A DNA stretch of 64,000 nt, from positions 22,542,949 to 22,606,948 of the forward strand of contig CM038912.1 in the NCBI GenBank assembly GCA_021904315.1, read 5' to 3'. The notes beneath the pieces are model-generated. The model made no database searches and had not been told where the DNA came from. It saw only the letters and a program-made list of their open reading frames with translations. The position numbers were made by a program, and so were the translations under genes. Within the stretch, counting starts at the first letter, position 1, and each line of letters opens with the position of its first letter. The DNA is from Sphagnum magellanicum. Taxonomy: Eukaryota; Streptophyta; Sphagnopsida; Sphagnales; Sphagnaceae. This document shows positions 24,231 through 36,657 of the stretch, one piece after another.

Positions 24231-27200
24231 TATTTCAATGATGTGGCCTTCAATGTGCCACGGTGGTAGGACCGTATTGCTTAAGTTTATATTTCAATTG
24301 TAAGGTAATTACATCAAACAACTACACCTAACAACTAATGTGTAACTTGAAAAAAAAATCAAAATATGTTGATTAGAATTATATATATTATCATATTCTA
24401 ATCATATTCTAATCATAGCTACATATATACATCATACAACTAATATGTGACTATAATAAAACTTTATGAATTTATAATGTGGCATTTATAAAAATGAATT
24501 CATCATATTTTAGTGGAAAAGATGCAACATGGTTAGACATTAGTTGCATAGTTGCAAGGTAGTGAGGTTTTCATAAATGTGATTTTCTCATAATGACATA
24601 AAAGTTTTTTTTATATAGAGATAAAATATGTAAGATATAATCCCATTCAAAGGTGTTGTGTTTTGCCATTTCTAGTTTTACCAACCTTCACCATTTCAAA
24701 CATCCCTAATATAATTTAAAGCAAAAACAACATCATTAACTCGTTGGGTTCATACGAGTTAACAAGTCGAAAAGGGTGTCAAATGTTAAACAGAAGTAAT
24801 CAAAATTATAATTTTATTTAGGTTTTGCCTTTTGAAACCATGACAATCATGGCAATGTGTTCTTTTTTCACTTATATGAATGTCAAAAAACTCAAATTAA
24901 AAATCCATTTGATCCAATTTTAAGTTTAAGTTTTTATTTAATACATTTGAAAGTGAACATTTATTACATAGGACACAATTTTATGAAGGACTATAAAAAA
25001 AATTCATATGATAAAAACATTTTGAGGAAAATAATAATTTAGATGATAAAAACAATACCACACCCAAAAAAACACTCATAATTTTTTTTACGTGGAATTC
25101 TAAAACTTAAAAAATACAAACAATTTTTCAAAATTGTTTCAAAATTTCAAAATGAAGCACTAAATTTGCAAGGATTCTACATAGTTTTAAATTTTCATAT
25201 TTATTTAACCATGACTAATAGTTTTAAATGATATATTGGGGCAAATAAAATTATTTAAAAAAACAAGTTGCAAAAGGATGCATTCAAAATTTAATCCTTG
25301 AAAGAAAAGTAAACACTTTGGCTCATGTTAACGTGTTTGGATTTTGTTTTCAACCTTGTAAAATGATATTAATCGTAATTTTTTTTGTTGAAGTTTAAAT
25401 GTTTTTGATACATTGGAATGTGTTTAAAGATATTTGCAACAATATGTAAGTGGTGAAATTAGGATTAGAAAAAATGTCATAACATTCTCACTAAAGAAGA
25501 CCCTATAACTTTTTGTTTGAAAAAATAACAATATAATGATTTGATGTGGTTTAAGCCCAAGCTAAAAATATGATGAAATATTCAACACACGTTATACCAC
25601 TTTAGGAGGTATTCCTTTCATACTTATTTTATAAGTCTCCGTATGGAGGGTGATAGCAAACTAAAGGAGGCCAATAATGGCATTGTCATGTTGTACCATT
25701 TGTCTAGGTGTTCATATTTTAACAACCACATCATTATTAGGAAATATTTTCTTAATGTTTTTGCATATTATGGTAGGTTGAAACAAAAATAAGTCAATTC
25801 ATAAATAAATTACATTTTTAAATTTCATATGGTGTGATTTTAAAACATATTTGTGCAAAGAAAATGTTTGTAACTATGTTCATGAAAAAAACAAATATAC
25901 TTCATGTATGATTGAAATGACTTTTATGAAATTTGTAGAAGTTATAAAACATTGTGATTTGATATGATTGGACCATGTTTATGAACTATGTGAATAGTTT
26001 GATAATTATCATATATTTGAAATGAAGTTTTTTCAAGGTGTTTGACCATAAGTATGTGATAAATTAAAAATTTGACAAACAATCACTTTCAAATGGAATA
26101 TGATTTAAAAAACGTGAAGTGAATCGTGGTATTAATTGCATTTCAAATTCTTATTGGATGATTAATTCAAACCAAATATTGGTGTAGTTTGAAACAAGTA
26201 ATGGGCTTTGAAATATTTTATATACCATAAATATACCCATGGCTCATTAATTTAAATATTAAATATTTAGTTTAAACTAATATTCACCTTTTGAAACAAA
26301 AATATAAAGCCCAAACATTCAAAGTGAAACCCAAAATTAAATGTATCCCATTTAAGGAGGTGTATATTATAGTACATGTTGCCAAAAATGGCCACCCTAT
26401 AATCACCTTGGATTACTTTCAAATGATAAAATATTGTGATGCATGCCATTGGCCTCAAGTGTGAACTCATTACTCAACCAATTGAATTTCAATATTTGTT
26501 GCACCTTATGTCAAAATTTGCAAAATCACCTCCATAAAATCCTACTTGTCAAGGGCTTTTCAATAGTTTAAAATAACGCTTCAATTTCACTAACACTTTT
26601 AGTTTTTATTTTATTAAATTATTTGTGATAGAGTTGTTCAATATTAAAAAAACTCTTACAAATTGGTCTAAACTTTATGAAACCATTTGTTGCACCCCTA
26701 TTCATCAAGGGTTTTCCAAGGCTAGCAAGAATCTAGTTAGGGGTGCCATGATTTGAAAGATCTCAATGTTGTGACAAACAAGTGACTCTACCACAAAAGG
26801 CTATGTCTTTTTATGAAAAATAAAAAAATTTAAGACGACATTAGATGAATGGAAATAATATTGGTCTAAGATGATATGTGTTTTGAATGATCACTATAAT
26901 ATTTCAATTATTAATTTTAAAGTAAAAAATTTACTAATTATAGCCAAAGTTTTCCTTTTCAAATTTGCGAAATAGCTAGGTTGGTGATTTCCCACAATAG
27001 GACTTAGCAAAATTTAACCAAGAGGTGAAAGAGGGAAGTAATTTTTTTTGGGTTTCCCCTTATAAAATGGTGACTCGTTGGAGCCTATTGTGTAAATATA
27101 ACAACATTAAACCGTTTTGTCCTCCTGATGCAGTAGTGCCCGAGATTGAAATCCTATTGGACTTTTTGAACTTTTAATATTTTTGTCACATTTTGTTGCA

Positions 27201-27445
27201 TGCCTACTACAATTGCATATTTTGGTATATCTCTTTTCATCTTTGCCATATTTTGCCATCTCTTTCCATCTTTCCCATATGACTATGCCACAAGATGTTT
27301 TGTCTTTTATAAAAATCAAAAATTTAAAATACATTAGATGAATGGAGATAATTGGATTATTACCATAAATTGGAAGTGTGTCTAGTAGTTTGAATGATAT
27401 ATAAATTGGTTTGTGAAAATTTGGCTAGTATGCTTCTAAAACACC
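24231..27445. other. AT-rich spacer, no gene seen
   Basis: No ORF with a recognisable motif. The phrase ACATTAGATGAATGGA occurs near 26836 and again near 27333, about 497 bp apart, hinting at another old duplication. Confidence 0.5.
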
Positions 27446-28031
27446 TTATTTGCATTCATTCCTTGGCACATTTGACCATATATGGTCTAATTGTGATCCA
27501 ATTTTTGTTGTGATATTTTTGAATTGGGATTTTAATTCAAACTTGTTCATAAATTTTATTAATTTTTGTTTATTTTTCTTATGATTGCTATCATTTGAAA
27601 TGTCAATATTAAAATCTCTTAAGAAAATGAATGGGCAATCATTTAGGGAGTTTTGAATCAATGCTTCTACTATGCTGAAGAATATGGATATCAATGAAGA
27701 ATGACTTGTATAAACACATATTATATGAATTTTTCTTTGAATTCTTATCTTAAATGTAGTTAATATATTTTTGATTCATTACATGTTGTTGTGTAATAAA
27801 AATGTAACAACATTTGTGTGTTGTACATCATTATCAAACCATGACCATCATAAATTGAAATGTATTTATGAAATTTTGTACATCATTTGATGTTTGTATT
27901 CTAGTTCCCAAAATGCATAAAACATGTGATCCTTGAAGGTTGTGGTCATGATTTATATCTTGGTAATGTTGTTGTAAATAATTTGTATTGAGGGTTCCTA
28001 TAATAACATGTGAATGATAAAAAATTTTCAA
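27446..28031 (-). pseudogene. Helitron-like: endonuclease (EEP) domain fragment
   Basis: Two pieces, 28031-27834 and 27694-27446, contain ILGTRIQTSNDVQNF and RDFNIDI.....GSQLDHIWSN. These match the GDFN and SQLDH motifs of the exonuclease-endonuclease-phosphatase fold. The expected Gly of GDFN is Arg here. This domain follows the helicase, as in Helentrons. Confidence 0.75.
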
Positions 28032-28127
28032 TGAAGGAACAAAAGTTGTCTCATTTGCAAAAGTTATTTATTTATTTCTTTAACTATATACATTCATCAA
28101 TGTGAAAGTTTTGATGTTGGAGTGGAG

Positions 28128-29598
28128 TTAATAAGTATAATCGTTCTTTTGTTCATATGCAAGAAAGAATAATATACGATAATCCAAGTTTTTTTTTACA
28201 TTAATAGGATCAAAAGCTAACTCATTTAATGATAATCCTTGTGATAAATGAATGGTTTTTGTTCCTATTAATTGAATTGGAACTTGAATTCTTGTTATAA
28301 TATGAGATTGATTTTCGCTAATTTTTATGTCTTCAATAATTGGTTCAATTGGTGTCCAATTTGGTTGAATACTATATGTATAAAGGTGGGTAGATTTTTT
28401 TCTAGCTAACACTCCTATTTTTTAATTTGGGAACAATATTTAAACTATGGTTTTGTTATGATAAGATGTTGATGGTTTGAATAGACCATCAATTCCATTA
28501 ACAAGGCCATCATATGTTGCATAATTTCCAACACATAATTCAACTACCATATCTTGTTTGATGCAAATTGTAGTATGTAAGCCTATAAATTTACTTAGGT
28601 CATCTAGAAGTTCATATGATGATGGACATGAATGATGATGAATGTTTGTAGGCTCAAAATTAAATGTTGGGCCATATGTTTTGTTAAACACAAAATTATT
28701 ATGTTTTCACATTAGAATATTTGTATAAAATACATGTGGTGTATAGTTAAAATGTTTGGTATTTGTCGACAAAAATTTGAATTGATATAAATGGAATGTC
28801 TTCTAAAGTTTGTGTGTAGGTATGAAATGTTTAAAGTTTTATAAATTGTGTATTAATTTATTGCATGATTAAAGTTAATTCATAACATTTAACATTTTTT
28901 CCCCAAAAGTTTGGTGCTAATGCATTTATAGTGTCATTAAGGGAAGATAAAAGCCAACAACCTTTAACATGAGGTGCTTGATAAAAGTCACCTAACATGA
29001 TGACATCTAAACCACACAAAAATTCATTTTGAATATGTTTTATCGGCCTTTATGAGTGGTCTATAACACAAAACATTCTTGCACCTACAAAAAATATTTC
29101 ATTTATTACAACTAGTTGTAATTGTTCATATCGACATGTGAATCTATTTAAAGAATCTGATTATAAATTTGACATAGTTGTTAATGTTTGTTGAACATGT
29201 ATGTTCAATGTTGAATGTATTGTTTGACCATCAATATTGTATGCAATTTTACCTATAGATGCCATAAGTAATGCTTTAATATCTGTTAAATTTAATGGTA
29301 GGTATTTATAATATACTTGTAATAAACCTTGAATTATTCATTTTAAAATAAAATTTCTACTAGTTCCAACACCTTTTATCAAAAATATATGTATTGGAAT
29401 ATTATGATACACTTGCTTTCTATACATGATATCATCAAATATTAATCTTTGTTCTTCGTTTAATTGTCTAAGCATACTCCAATATTTTAATTCATCCATT
29501 ATCATATAATTTGACAATATTGTGAAACCATCATCTTCAAAATTTTGTGTTTTACAATTTAATGTATTACATGATTGAATTATGAAATCATTTTTCAA
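28128..29598 (-). pseudogene. Helitron-like: PIF1 helicase fragments
   Basis: Fragments in order: LNEEQRLIFDDI with a worn Walker A (KGVGTSRNFILK, expected GxGTGKT) at 29598-29338; VIMLGDFYQAP (motif III) and INALAPNFW near 29020-28880; VELCVGNYATYDGLVNGIDG at 28691-28440; RIQVPIQL...IHLSQGLSLNELAFDP (motifs V/VI) at 28412-28128. Stops and frame shifts separate them. Confidence 0.8.
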
Positions 29599-29945
29599 AT
29601 CACATTTCTCAATATTTAATGTATTTGTGATGGGAATTAAAAGACAAGTGTCACCAATGTCATCAACAATGTCATCATTCCCTATGTTTTGTGGATGTGA
29701 ATAGTTCGATTTAAATTCATAACACCATATTTTTCATTTGTATGTTTGTTTTGCATGTTATAACTGAATTTGAAACTATTTATGAAACTATTTTCTTTTA
29801 CTTCACAATATACATCATGCCAAGTAACATGCGTTCCTAATAATGAATTTTCAAAAAAAATAAATGGTGAATATAAAAGAAGATGTTCTCTTGACTAAAT
29901 TTTTATATCTTTATGTTTATTATAATTCACAAATATAACGATTTT

Positions 29946-30224
29946 TTATTTGCAGCGTTTTGATAATTTGTTGTTTTTCATGTGGTAATAGGAGGAAAAT
30001 TCTCCTATATATATATATATATATATATGTTGATTTAAATATTTGTCAATAATTGATTCACACAATATGTCAATAGAATTGGGTTTTAATTGATTTAGTA
30101 AGGATTGTGATTTTAATATAAAAGCACATTCTTGGTATGGAGAAGCATTGATAAATTTTAATGTTGGTGACAAATGATATAAAAGAATTGAAAGAATTAA
30201 ATAAGTAGCTAGTTGGGCAAACAT
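29946..30224 (-). pseudogene. Helitron-like: Rep-helicase linker fragment
   Basis: The frame reads LSPTLKFINASPYQECAFIL and then LKPNSIDILCESIIDKYLNQ, matching the segment after Rep in Helitron proteins of this type (FINTxPxxER.. and ..IIDRYxxRP). No catalytic residues lie here. Confidence 0.6.
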
Positions 30225-30839
30225 TTGTTGAGCATTGGGAAAAACATTACTTAATTTCTAGATTCTAATGTTGGCATCAATTTTATCCAAAATGCATTTT
30301 TTTCATTGAATGAAATTCGAGGGTTATAGATTTATCAATTTTAGTCATGTATGACGTACAATACGATGTAGATGCATATGGATTTAAAATAAGTTGAATA
30401 TTCATATTTGCAAACCATAAAAGAGCAGCACATATGCTAAATGCATTGGTTTTAATACTGATGGTGTTTTTTTATTAAAAGTTTGTGCTTTCATTACTTT
30501 TCTTCCTAAATTTAATATGTATGTTTCTTCATCATGTAATCAATTTAAAAATTCAGAAAATGTAATGTTTTCATTTGTTTAATTTTTTAAAAAAAAATCA
30601 TAAACTTTTGTTGTTTATTATTGCAAATATTTTTTGCTAAAAGCTGGTAAGTCATTTGTGAATTCAAGTGGTTTTAATTTTTTTATATTTATTCATGGGA
30701 GGCAAGGGATAATGAAATCTACAAACAACATGATTTTTTCTCTTACATGTTCGAATGTGTTGATGTTGTTATGCATTTTGTAATGTAATTGGCAATAATG
30801 ATACATCGTTATTATCGAATGTTATATATTATTATTATT

Positions 30840-31330
30840 ATTATTATGAAATGTATTTATGGACAAAATTTTCAATTTCTTCATTTGTATTAATTCCATA
30901 TATTGGTGCATCTTCAATCCACAAAATGCTCATGACTACCATGATTTTGGAATTATGTGACAAAAAAGAAATCACACACTTGTCTCAAATAGATGGGGCA
31001 TTGTTGAATAATGTGTGAAAACATGATGTTTTATGGTCATAATATCTTACACATGTTACAGGATCATTGTGTATCAATTTTGCTATATGAATAGATTAGA
31101 GGTCTTTACTTTTGTTTGGAAGATTTAGTTTTTTAGCATGCAAGGTGTGTAGGGTATTTTTTGAGAGGATCCTATTTGTAGATGTAAGAGTTACAAAAAA
31201 TGTTGGAGGGCCAATTTGTCTTATCATAACAAATAATTTTTTTCGTAAGTTTTCTAAATAATTTGGTGAAGTACGTAGCTTTTTAAAATCATGACATTTT
31301 AAGTACGATTTGAAAATCTTATCTAAATTT
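30840..31330 (-). pseudogene. Helitron-like: Rep (Helitron-like N) domain fragment
   Basis: Reading down from 31330, the frame gives RTSPNYLENLRKKLFVMIRQ, GPPTFFVTL, then AKLIHNDPVTCVRYYDH and SILWIEDAPIYG. These are hallmark phrases of the family. The His-x-His metal site expected just before the LLW phrase is not present, so the nicking function is lost. Confidence 0.85.
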
Positions 31331-31849
31331 GGTTTATCTCATACCTAAGAAACCTTTAATGATTTATTATTTACTTTTCCTTTACATATACGTACCCATT
31401 TAGAGCCTATAACTTTTTGGATAAAAACTTTAGTGGTTTTAAAGAAAAGGTTAGGTTAGAAATATTAGTTGAAAAATCTTTGGATTTGTGAAGCAATTCC
31501 CATTGTGCTATTTGTGGATACGATACATTTTTAGAAATAGTTAAGCTTCATGGATGCCCATAAAAAATGTTGGAAAATTTAATTCTTTCGAATGATTATT
31601 TTTAAACAAATATAAAAGATGAAAATCTTAACTTAAAAATAATATAATATATAACGTTTTCATAATCATTAATTTTTTAAGCATTTGAAAAGTTATGTAT
31701 CATAGAATCTATTGGTGCACAAGTTACATGGTCTTCATTTTTAGAATTAAAATCATTACTTGATGATATATTTTGGTCATTTGTTTGATTAGATAAGGTT
31801 ATATGCATAGAAAAAAAACTCCTCCATTGAGTGTGTATGGTAACATTTA

Positions 31850-32200
31850 AATTAAATATAATGGTGTTGAAATTAAATCCTTTAGTGCCAACATGACTAA
31901 ATTAGGATGCACATTTATAGACATGTAAATTGATTTGTATTCAAGTTGTCACTTTAAAAATACACCTATCATTGCCTCATCATATGGTAAACATGGTAAG
32001 ACTAATTGCATTTGATTAATATTTGTTGGGACATTAATAAAAATACCTTTCATTTTATACTAACCATAACCATGAAGTTTATATATTTGAGCAAAAGTTA
32101 AATGTGGAGAAACAAGACATTATTCTAAATGTGTTAGTTTTGTTATAGATGATATCATTTTATTTATTGATATATTATATGGAACTTGATATTGGGGTTT
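31850..32200 (-). pseudogene. Helitron-like: N-terminal domain fragment
   Basis: The minus-strand frame reads VSPHLTFAQIYKLHGYG, then KGIFINVPTNINQMQLVLPC and YDEAMIGVFLK. This resembles the domain that precedes Rep in PIF1-type Helitron proteins. The two long frames upstream (33187-32780 and 33396-33163) may be its start, but I do not recognise them. Confidence 0.65.
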
Positions 32201-33829
32201 TTTGCCTTTATTGATATTATTTAAATTTTTTGAACAAATGTGTGTTGTTATTTTATGGTTTATCATTTCAATTTCTAAAAATGTGCAAATCTTTTGTGCT
32301 AATTTATTTGTAACAATTTTAAGTTGTTTAAAAAAAAAAAAAATCTTTCACAAAAAAAATTGGTGTTATTGGAACATTTTGAATTTTTTGCCTATACATA
32401 TTAACATGTTTTGATCCACATGTGTCTTCTTTTGAATTAATAATTTTTAAAATATTGTGTATTTCTTTGATATTTTTTAAGTCACATCCATTTTGTGTTG
32501 ACAATCCAATTTTTTGTATTTGGAATACAAACTTGTGGGCTTTTACTATTTGTGTATGTTACATGAAAATAATTTGCAATTTTGTCCCTTTTATGTATGG
32601 AAATTTATGTAGTAAAATCATAGCTTTTGCAAAAAAATTACATTAGAATGGGATTTTGTTATTTTTGAAATAGTTTCATCATAAGGGGTCTAATAAAAAA
32701 TGAATCTTTTTATTTTGTGTGATACTTTTTGTGATATACAATTGGATAATTCTTTGATTATTTGAACATTTTCAATTATTCATGTCCTTTCAACTATTGG
32801 AACATTTTCACCTATTGGGATCCCATTAACTGTTGGAACATTTTCAATTATTGGGACATTCTCAACCATTGGAATATTTGAAGTCATCAATATATTTTCA
32901 ATTATTGGTAAATCTTTAATTATGGAATGATTATTTTTAATTATTGGAGATATTGGGATGTTATTGGGCATGGGCATTGGAATTGCAAAACTAACATAAC
33001 TAATAAAAATTTCTTTTACTTGTTTTTTTTCCCACATGTATTGAATATGATTATGTACTTGAGTTTTAGTACAATTGGTATTACATGATGAATTAAATAG
33101 TTTGACAATGTATTCTAAAGGTGCATTTGAATAAGTTTCCAAAAGTTTCATCAAAACACAATCTAAGTCACCATTCCAATAAAACATATTTTTTGGGCAA
33201 GTGTTTGCATTTCTTGTTTCATTGGTTTTAAGAGCATTGGGTAATCATCCAACTTTATAAATGATTTAGAATTTTTTGTCTCAAATTGAAATTGAGTGTT
33301 TCTAACATCACATGTATATTCAATTGGTTCAAAATGTTGATTATTATAAGCAATATGTAAAGGGTCTATTTGGTAATCTAATCCACATTTACACATAATT
33401 TTATTTGAATTTTTATTCCAAACATAGATTCATTGTTGTAAATATTCATCTATCCAAAAATTTGATGTAAAATCTCCCCCTAAGCCACCTATTGTTGCAC
33501 TTTGGGACATTTTTTCAATGTATTGATGTTTGTTGGAAACTTGACCATTATGTAAATCATATAGAAAACTTGGGTTCAATTCCCTGAAACGACATTCTTG
33601 TGTTTTTAATGTATTTGATGTTAAACATTTTTAAAAATATCACATACTATTTAGTCTAATTTGGAGGGATGTTAATGAATACTTTAATAAGTAAGATATG
33701 GAATCAAACAGACAATTACCAACATCATAACTATATGATGAAATTATATGAAGATTACATGAATATAAAACATCATTAAATGACAAAGATGCATGATATT
33801 GCATATTGTCTGTTTTTACACTATGGATG

Positions 33830-34665
33830 GTTAGAGTTATGGGTCGGTGGTAGGTTGGCTAGCTAGTTGATTGGATGGATAAATAGCTAGATGCCTAGAT
33901 GAATGGCTGAATAAGTATCTATGGATGGATGGATGGATGGAAGCTAGTGGATGGTTGGATGGCTAAATGAATGGGGTGGATGGATGGATAGCAAGATGAA
34001 TGGAAGAATGGAAAACGAGATGGATCAATGGATAATAAGATCAATGGATGGACTGGAAGGATGGTTAAATGGCTAGATAATTGGAAGGATGTAAGGCTAG
34101 ATAGATGGCTAGTTGGATGGTAGGATGTATGGAAGGCTAGATGGATGGAAGGATGTATGGATGGCTAGATGGCTTGATGGATGGGTGAATGGGTGGAAGG
34201 GTGAATAGATGGATGGATGGATGGATGGATGGATGGTTATCAAGATGGACATTTTGATGGGTGGAAGGGTGAATAGATGCATAGATGGATGGATGGATAG
34301 CAAGAATGATGGATGGTCAGATAGCAAGATTGATCAATGGACGTTTGAATGACTAGATGGATGGCTAATTGGATGGATGGTAGATGGTTAGATGAATGGG
34401 TGGATGGATAAAATGCTAAAAATGGATGGATGAAAGAATGTACGAATTGGTTAGATGGCTATATGGATGTTTGAATGGATGGCTAGATGAATGGGTGGAT
34501 GGAAGGCTAGATGAATGGGTGGATATATCATGCCCAGATGAATGGGAGGATGGATGGATGGATGCCTAGATGAATGGGTGGATGGATCAAAGGGTGGAAG
34601 GGTGGAGGAATGGAAGAATGGATGAATAGTTGGATGGATGGATGGATGGATTGATGGATGACCAT
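33830..34665. repeat. GGAT/ATGG tetranucleotide-type satellite
   Basis: About 830 bases are built from TGGATGGATGG runs mixed with GGCTAGATGAATGGG-like longer units. The long Ser/His/Pro-rich reading frames in it on the minus strand are by-products of the repeat. It starts next to the presumed 5' side of the Helitron-like element. Confidence 0.9.
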
Positions 34666-35094
34666 GAACAAACAAAAAATGTTTCAATGCATGTGACCTT
34701 CTTGCAAAACCCCAATCCTAACACGAAATCATGACTTTGTAAGTTTTGTAATTTTGGATTTTTAAAAATATCGTGTATATGTTGTAATGCTATGAATATT
34801 GGAATCTTGTCGATATAAAAAATTTCATCTAAATCCAAAATGTATATGAAATGTACAATGCATGTGAAGAACCAAAACTTGGATATCTGAATTATAAGTA
34901 AATAAAAACTTAGGAATTGGAATTAAAAAAAAAAAAACTCAATTTAATTATGGAAAACCAAAATTTGGGATGCAAATTCTAGAAGAATGAAAGTTCAACT
35001 AGTGGAATGTTCTGAAAATTAAAACAAAACTCTCTGCAAAATATTAAAATTTTGTTATCTTTAAGTTAGTTTTTTAGCCACCAAATTCAAGCTT

Positions 35095-36657
35095 TCATTT
35101 TGCATTACTAGGCTCCACATCAACATGAAGATTTGATGAGGATGGAAGAGGAACGTGAAAAGAAGAAGCCATAATCATAGGGTGTACACAAAAATCAAAA
35201 GTTAAATTAGTAGATGCTTTAGGTTGAAGAACCACTTGTTCAATGTGTTTTTCAAAACCCACAAGTTGAGAAAGTGGGAAATAAAAGCAATTTGCTTCGT
35301 AATTTGGTTTTGATAAGGAGCTTAACCTGTACCTGGTAGAATAAGAAAATTAGTTGAATTGATATATACACCATAACTTCTAACCATTAGCCTTCAATGG
35401 TAAAAATGATGGGATCTCTGGTTGTTGCAATTGAAGCACATAAATATTTAGCCTTCTTTGTGGTGTTCTTCCCATGACAAACATTACAATTGACATCACC
35501 ATTGTTGTGGAAACAACAATGTCCAGGGCATGACATTGCGCACATAGTTTTCAGAAAGGAAGGGTTGCTAAATTCAACACGGACAATATTCCAACAACCT
35601 TAAAAAAAAAATTAGATTCATTAACTAAACAACTAAATTGTAAAACATAATTTATATTATGTATAAATGGGAGAAAAGAAAATAATTTAAGATTGCACCT
35701 TTTTCACAAACAGTTGTTTGCTCATCAACTTGGTGTGTAACTTAAGCAACCATGTTTGAACCCCTTCATCAATGACTTTGGAAAATATAGTGTAGCCCAT
35801 GTTCTTGTAGGAATCAATCACCCATTGTTGTTGCAATCACATTCTTCACCAAAACCATAACACACTAACCAACATTTTTGACTTCTACCAATTTGTCATA
35901 TATAGTCTTAAACAAACTCCCAAAAATAAAAACATTTTTGATCAAATTCACCTTCATTATCAACAACCATAAGTTGTTTTTCATGGCTATTTTTCGCACC
36001 ACCTCTAACTGTTATGACAATGATAACAATGGTGCCATTGGAAAATTTGGATTATAAGGACCTATCTCTGAATTCTTGTAGGGAATTCGTATGAAAAAAT
36101 AGAGGAATTAACTCAAGCTAAAATATTGTAATGGCTTACACAATAATGGTAGACTATATCGTAATGAGAACTAGCATATCTCCTTTCTCAAACCCCCTTT
36201 GTGACTTACCTTCAACTCCAAAATTCTTTATTTTAACATAAAACCTTTTTGGGAATAATTGTTCATGCACATGAATGTCAGTGGATTTCACCTTTAGGAC
36301 AATTGTGGTCAAAACCTATTGCATCAAGGAGCTCACAATAAAGATAGGTGTAGCTTGGATCATCTATGAGCTTTTTGGCTATTCGGTCATAAGTCCCATA
36401 TCGATTCAAAACTTTACCTTCAAAAGTCAAATCTTGGACACCATAATCTAAATAATCTACATTGACAATGCACTTCCCTTTCTGAACAATAATAATAAAT
36501 GATGACACTCCTTTTTAGACAACAATGGCATATGACAAATAATAATCCAACAAGAAATTCTTACCTCAAGTGGTTGCAAGTCCAATGAGCTCCCAAGGGT
36601 GGTAAAAGCAAAAGAACTAAACAAAAGGTCATAAGGTGGAAAACAAACAAAATGCAT
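35095..36657 (-). pseudogene. Multi-exon gene-like relic of unknown family
   Basis: Coding-like exons with good splice sites follow one another on the minus strand. Exon 36657-36565 (MHFVCFPPYD.. to LQPLE, donor GAG|GTAAGA) joins in phase to an exon from 36481 (acceptor TTGTTCAG) with VDYLDYGVQDLTFEGK and DDPSYTYLYCELLDAIGFDH. Further pieces hold HEQLFPKRFYVKIKNFGVEG (near 36270-36200), YKNMGYTIFSKVIDEGVQTW (near 35800), a Cys-rich stretch CAMSCPGHCCF...CNVCHGK (35550-35480) and a last exon 35332-35095 ending HVDVEPSNAK and TGA. Some joins do not keep frame and stops intervene, so I call it a decayed gene, although missed introns are possible. I do not recognise the family. The Cys pattern suggests zinc binding. 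It may belong to a transposon. Confidence 0.4.

Larger units (their letters stand above)
27446..33400 (-). mobile_element. Decayed Helitron-like element with Rep, PIF1 helicase and endonuclease parts
   Basis: Read on the minus strand, protein fragments appear in the order expected of a Helitron that carries a C-terminal endonuclease (Helitron2/Helentron type): an N-terminal region (about 32200-31850), a Rep/'Helitron-like N' segment (31330-30840), a linker (30224-29946), a PIF1 helicase (29598-28128) and an exonuclease/endonuclease/phosphatase domain (28031-27446). Each fragment is interrupted by stops and frame changes, so it cannot encode a working protein. The ends are not visible, and the N-terminal limit near 33400 is a guess. 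Rolling-circle replicating DNA transposon; clearly old. Confidence 0.8.

Noticed and set aside
33880-34665. CRISPR-like array
   Set aside because: The repeats are contiguous tetranucleotides without unique spacers, in a eukaryotic genome.
34109-34838. Long minus-strand frames rich in IHPSIHPS
   Set aside because: They are translations of the GGAT-type satellite and carry no independent signal.
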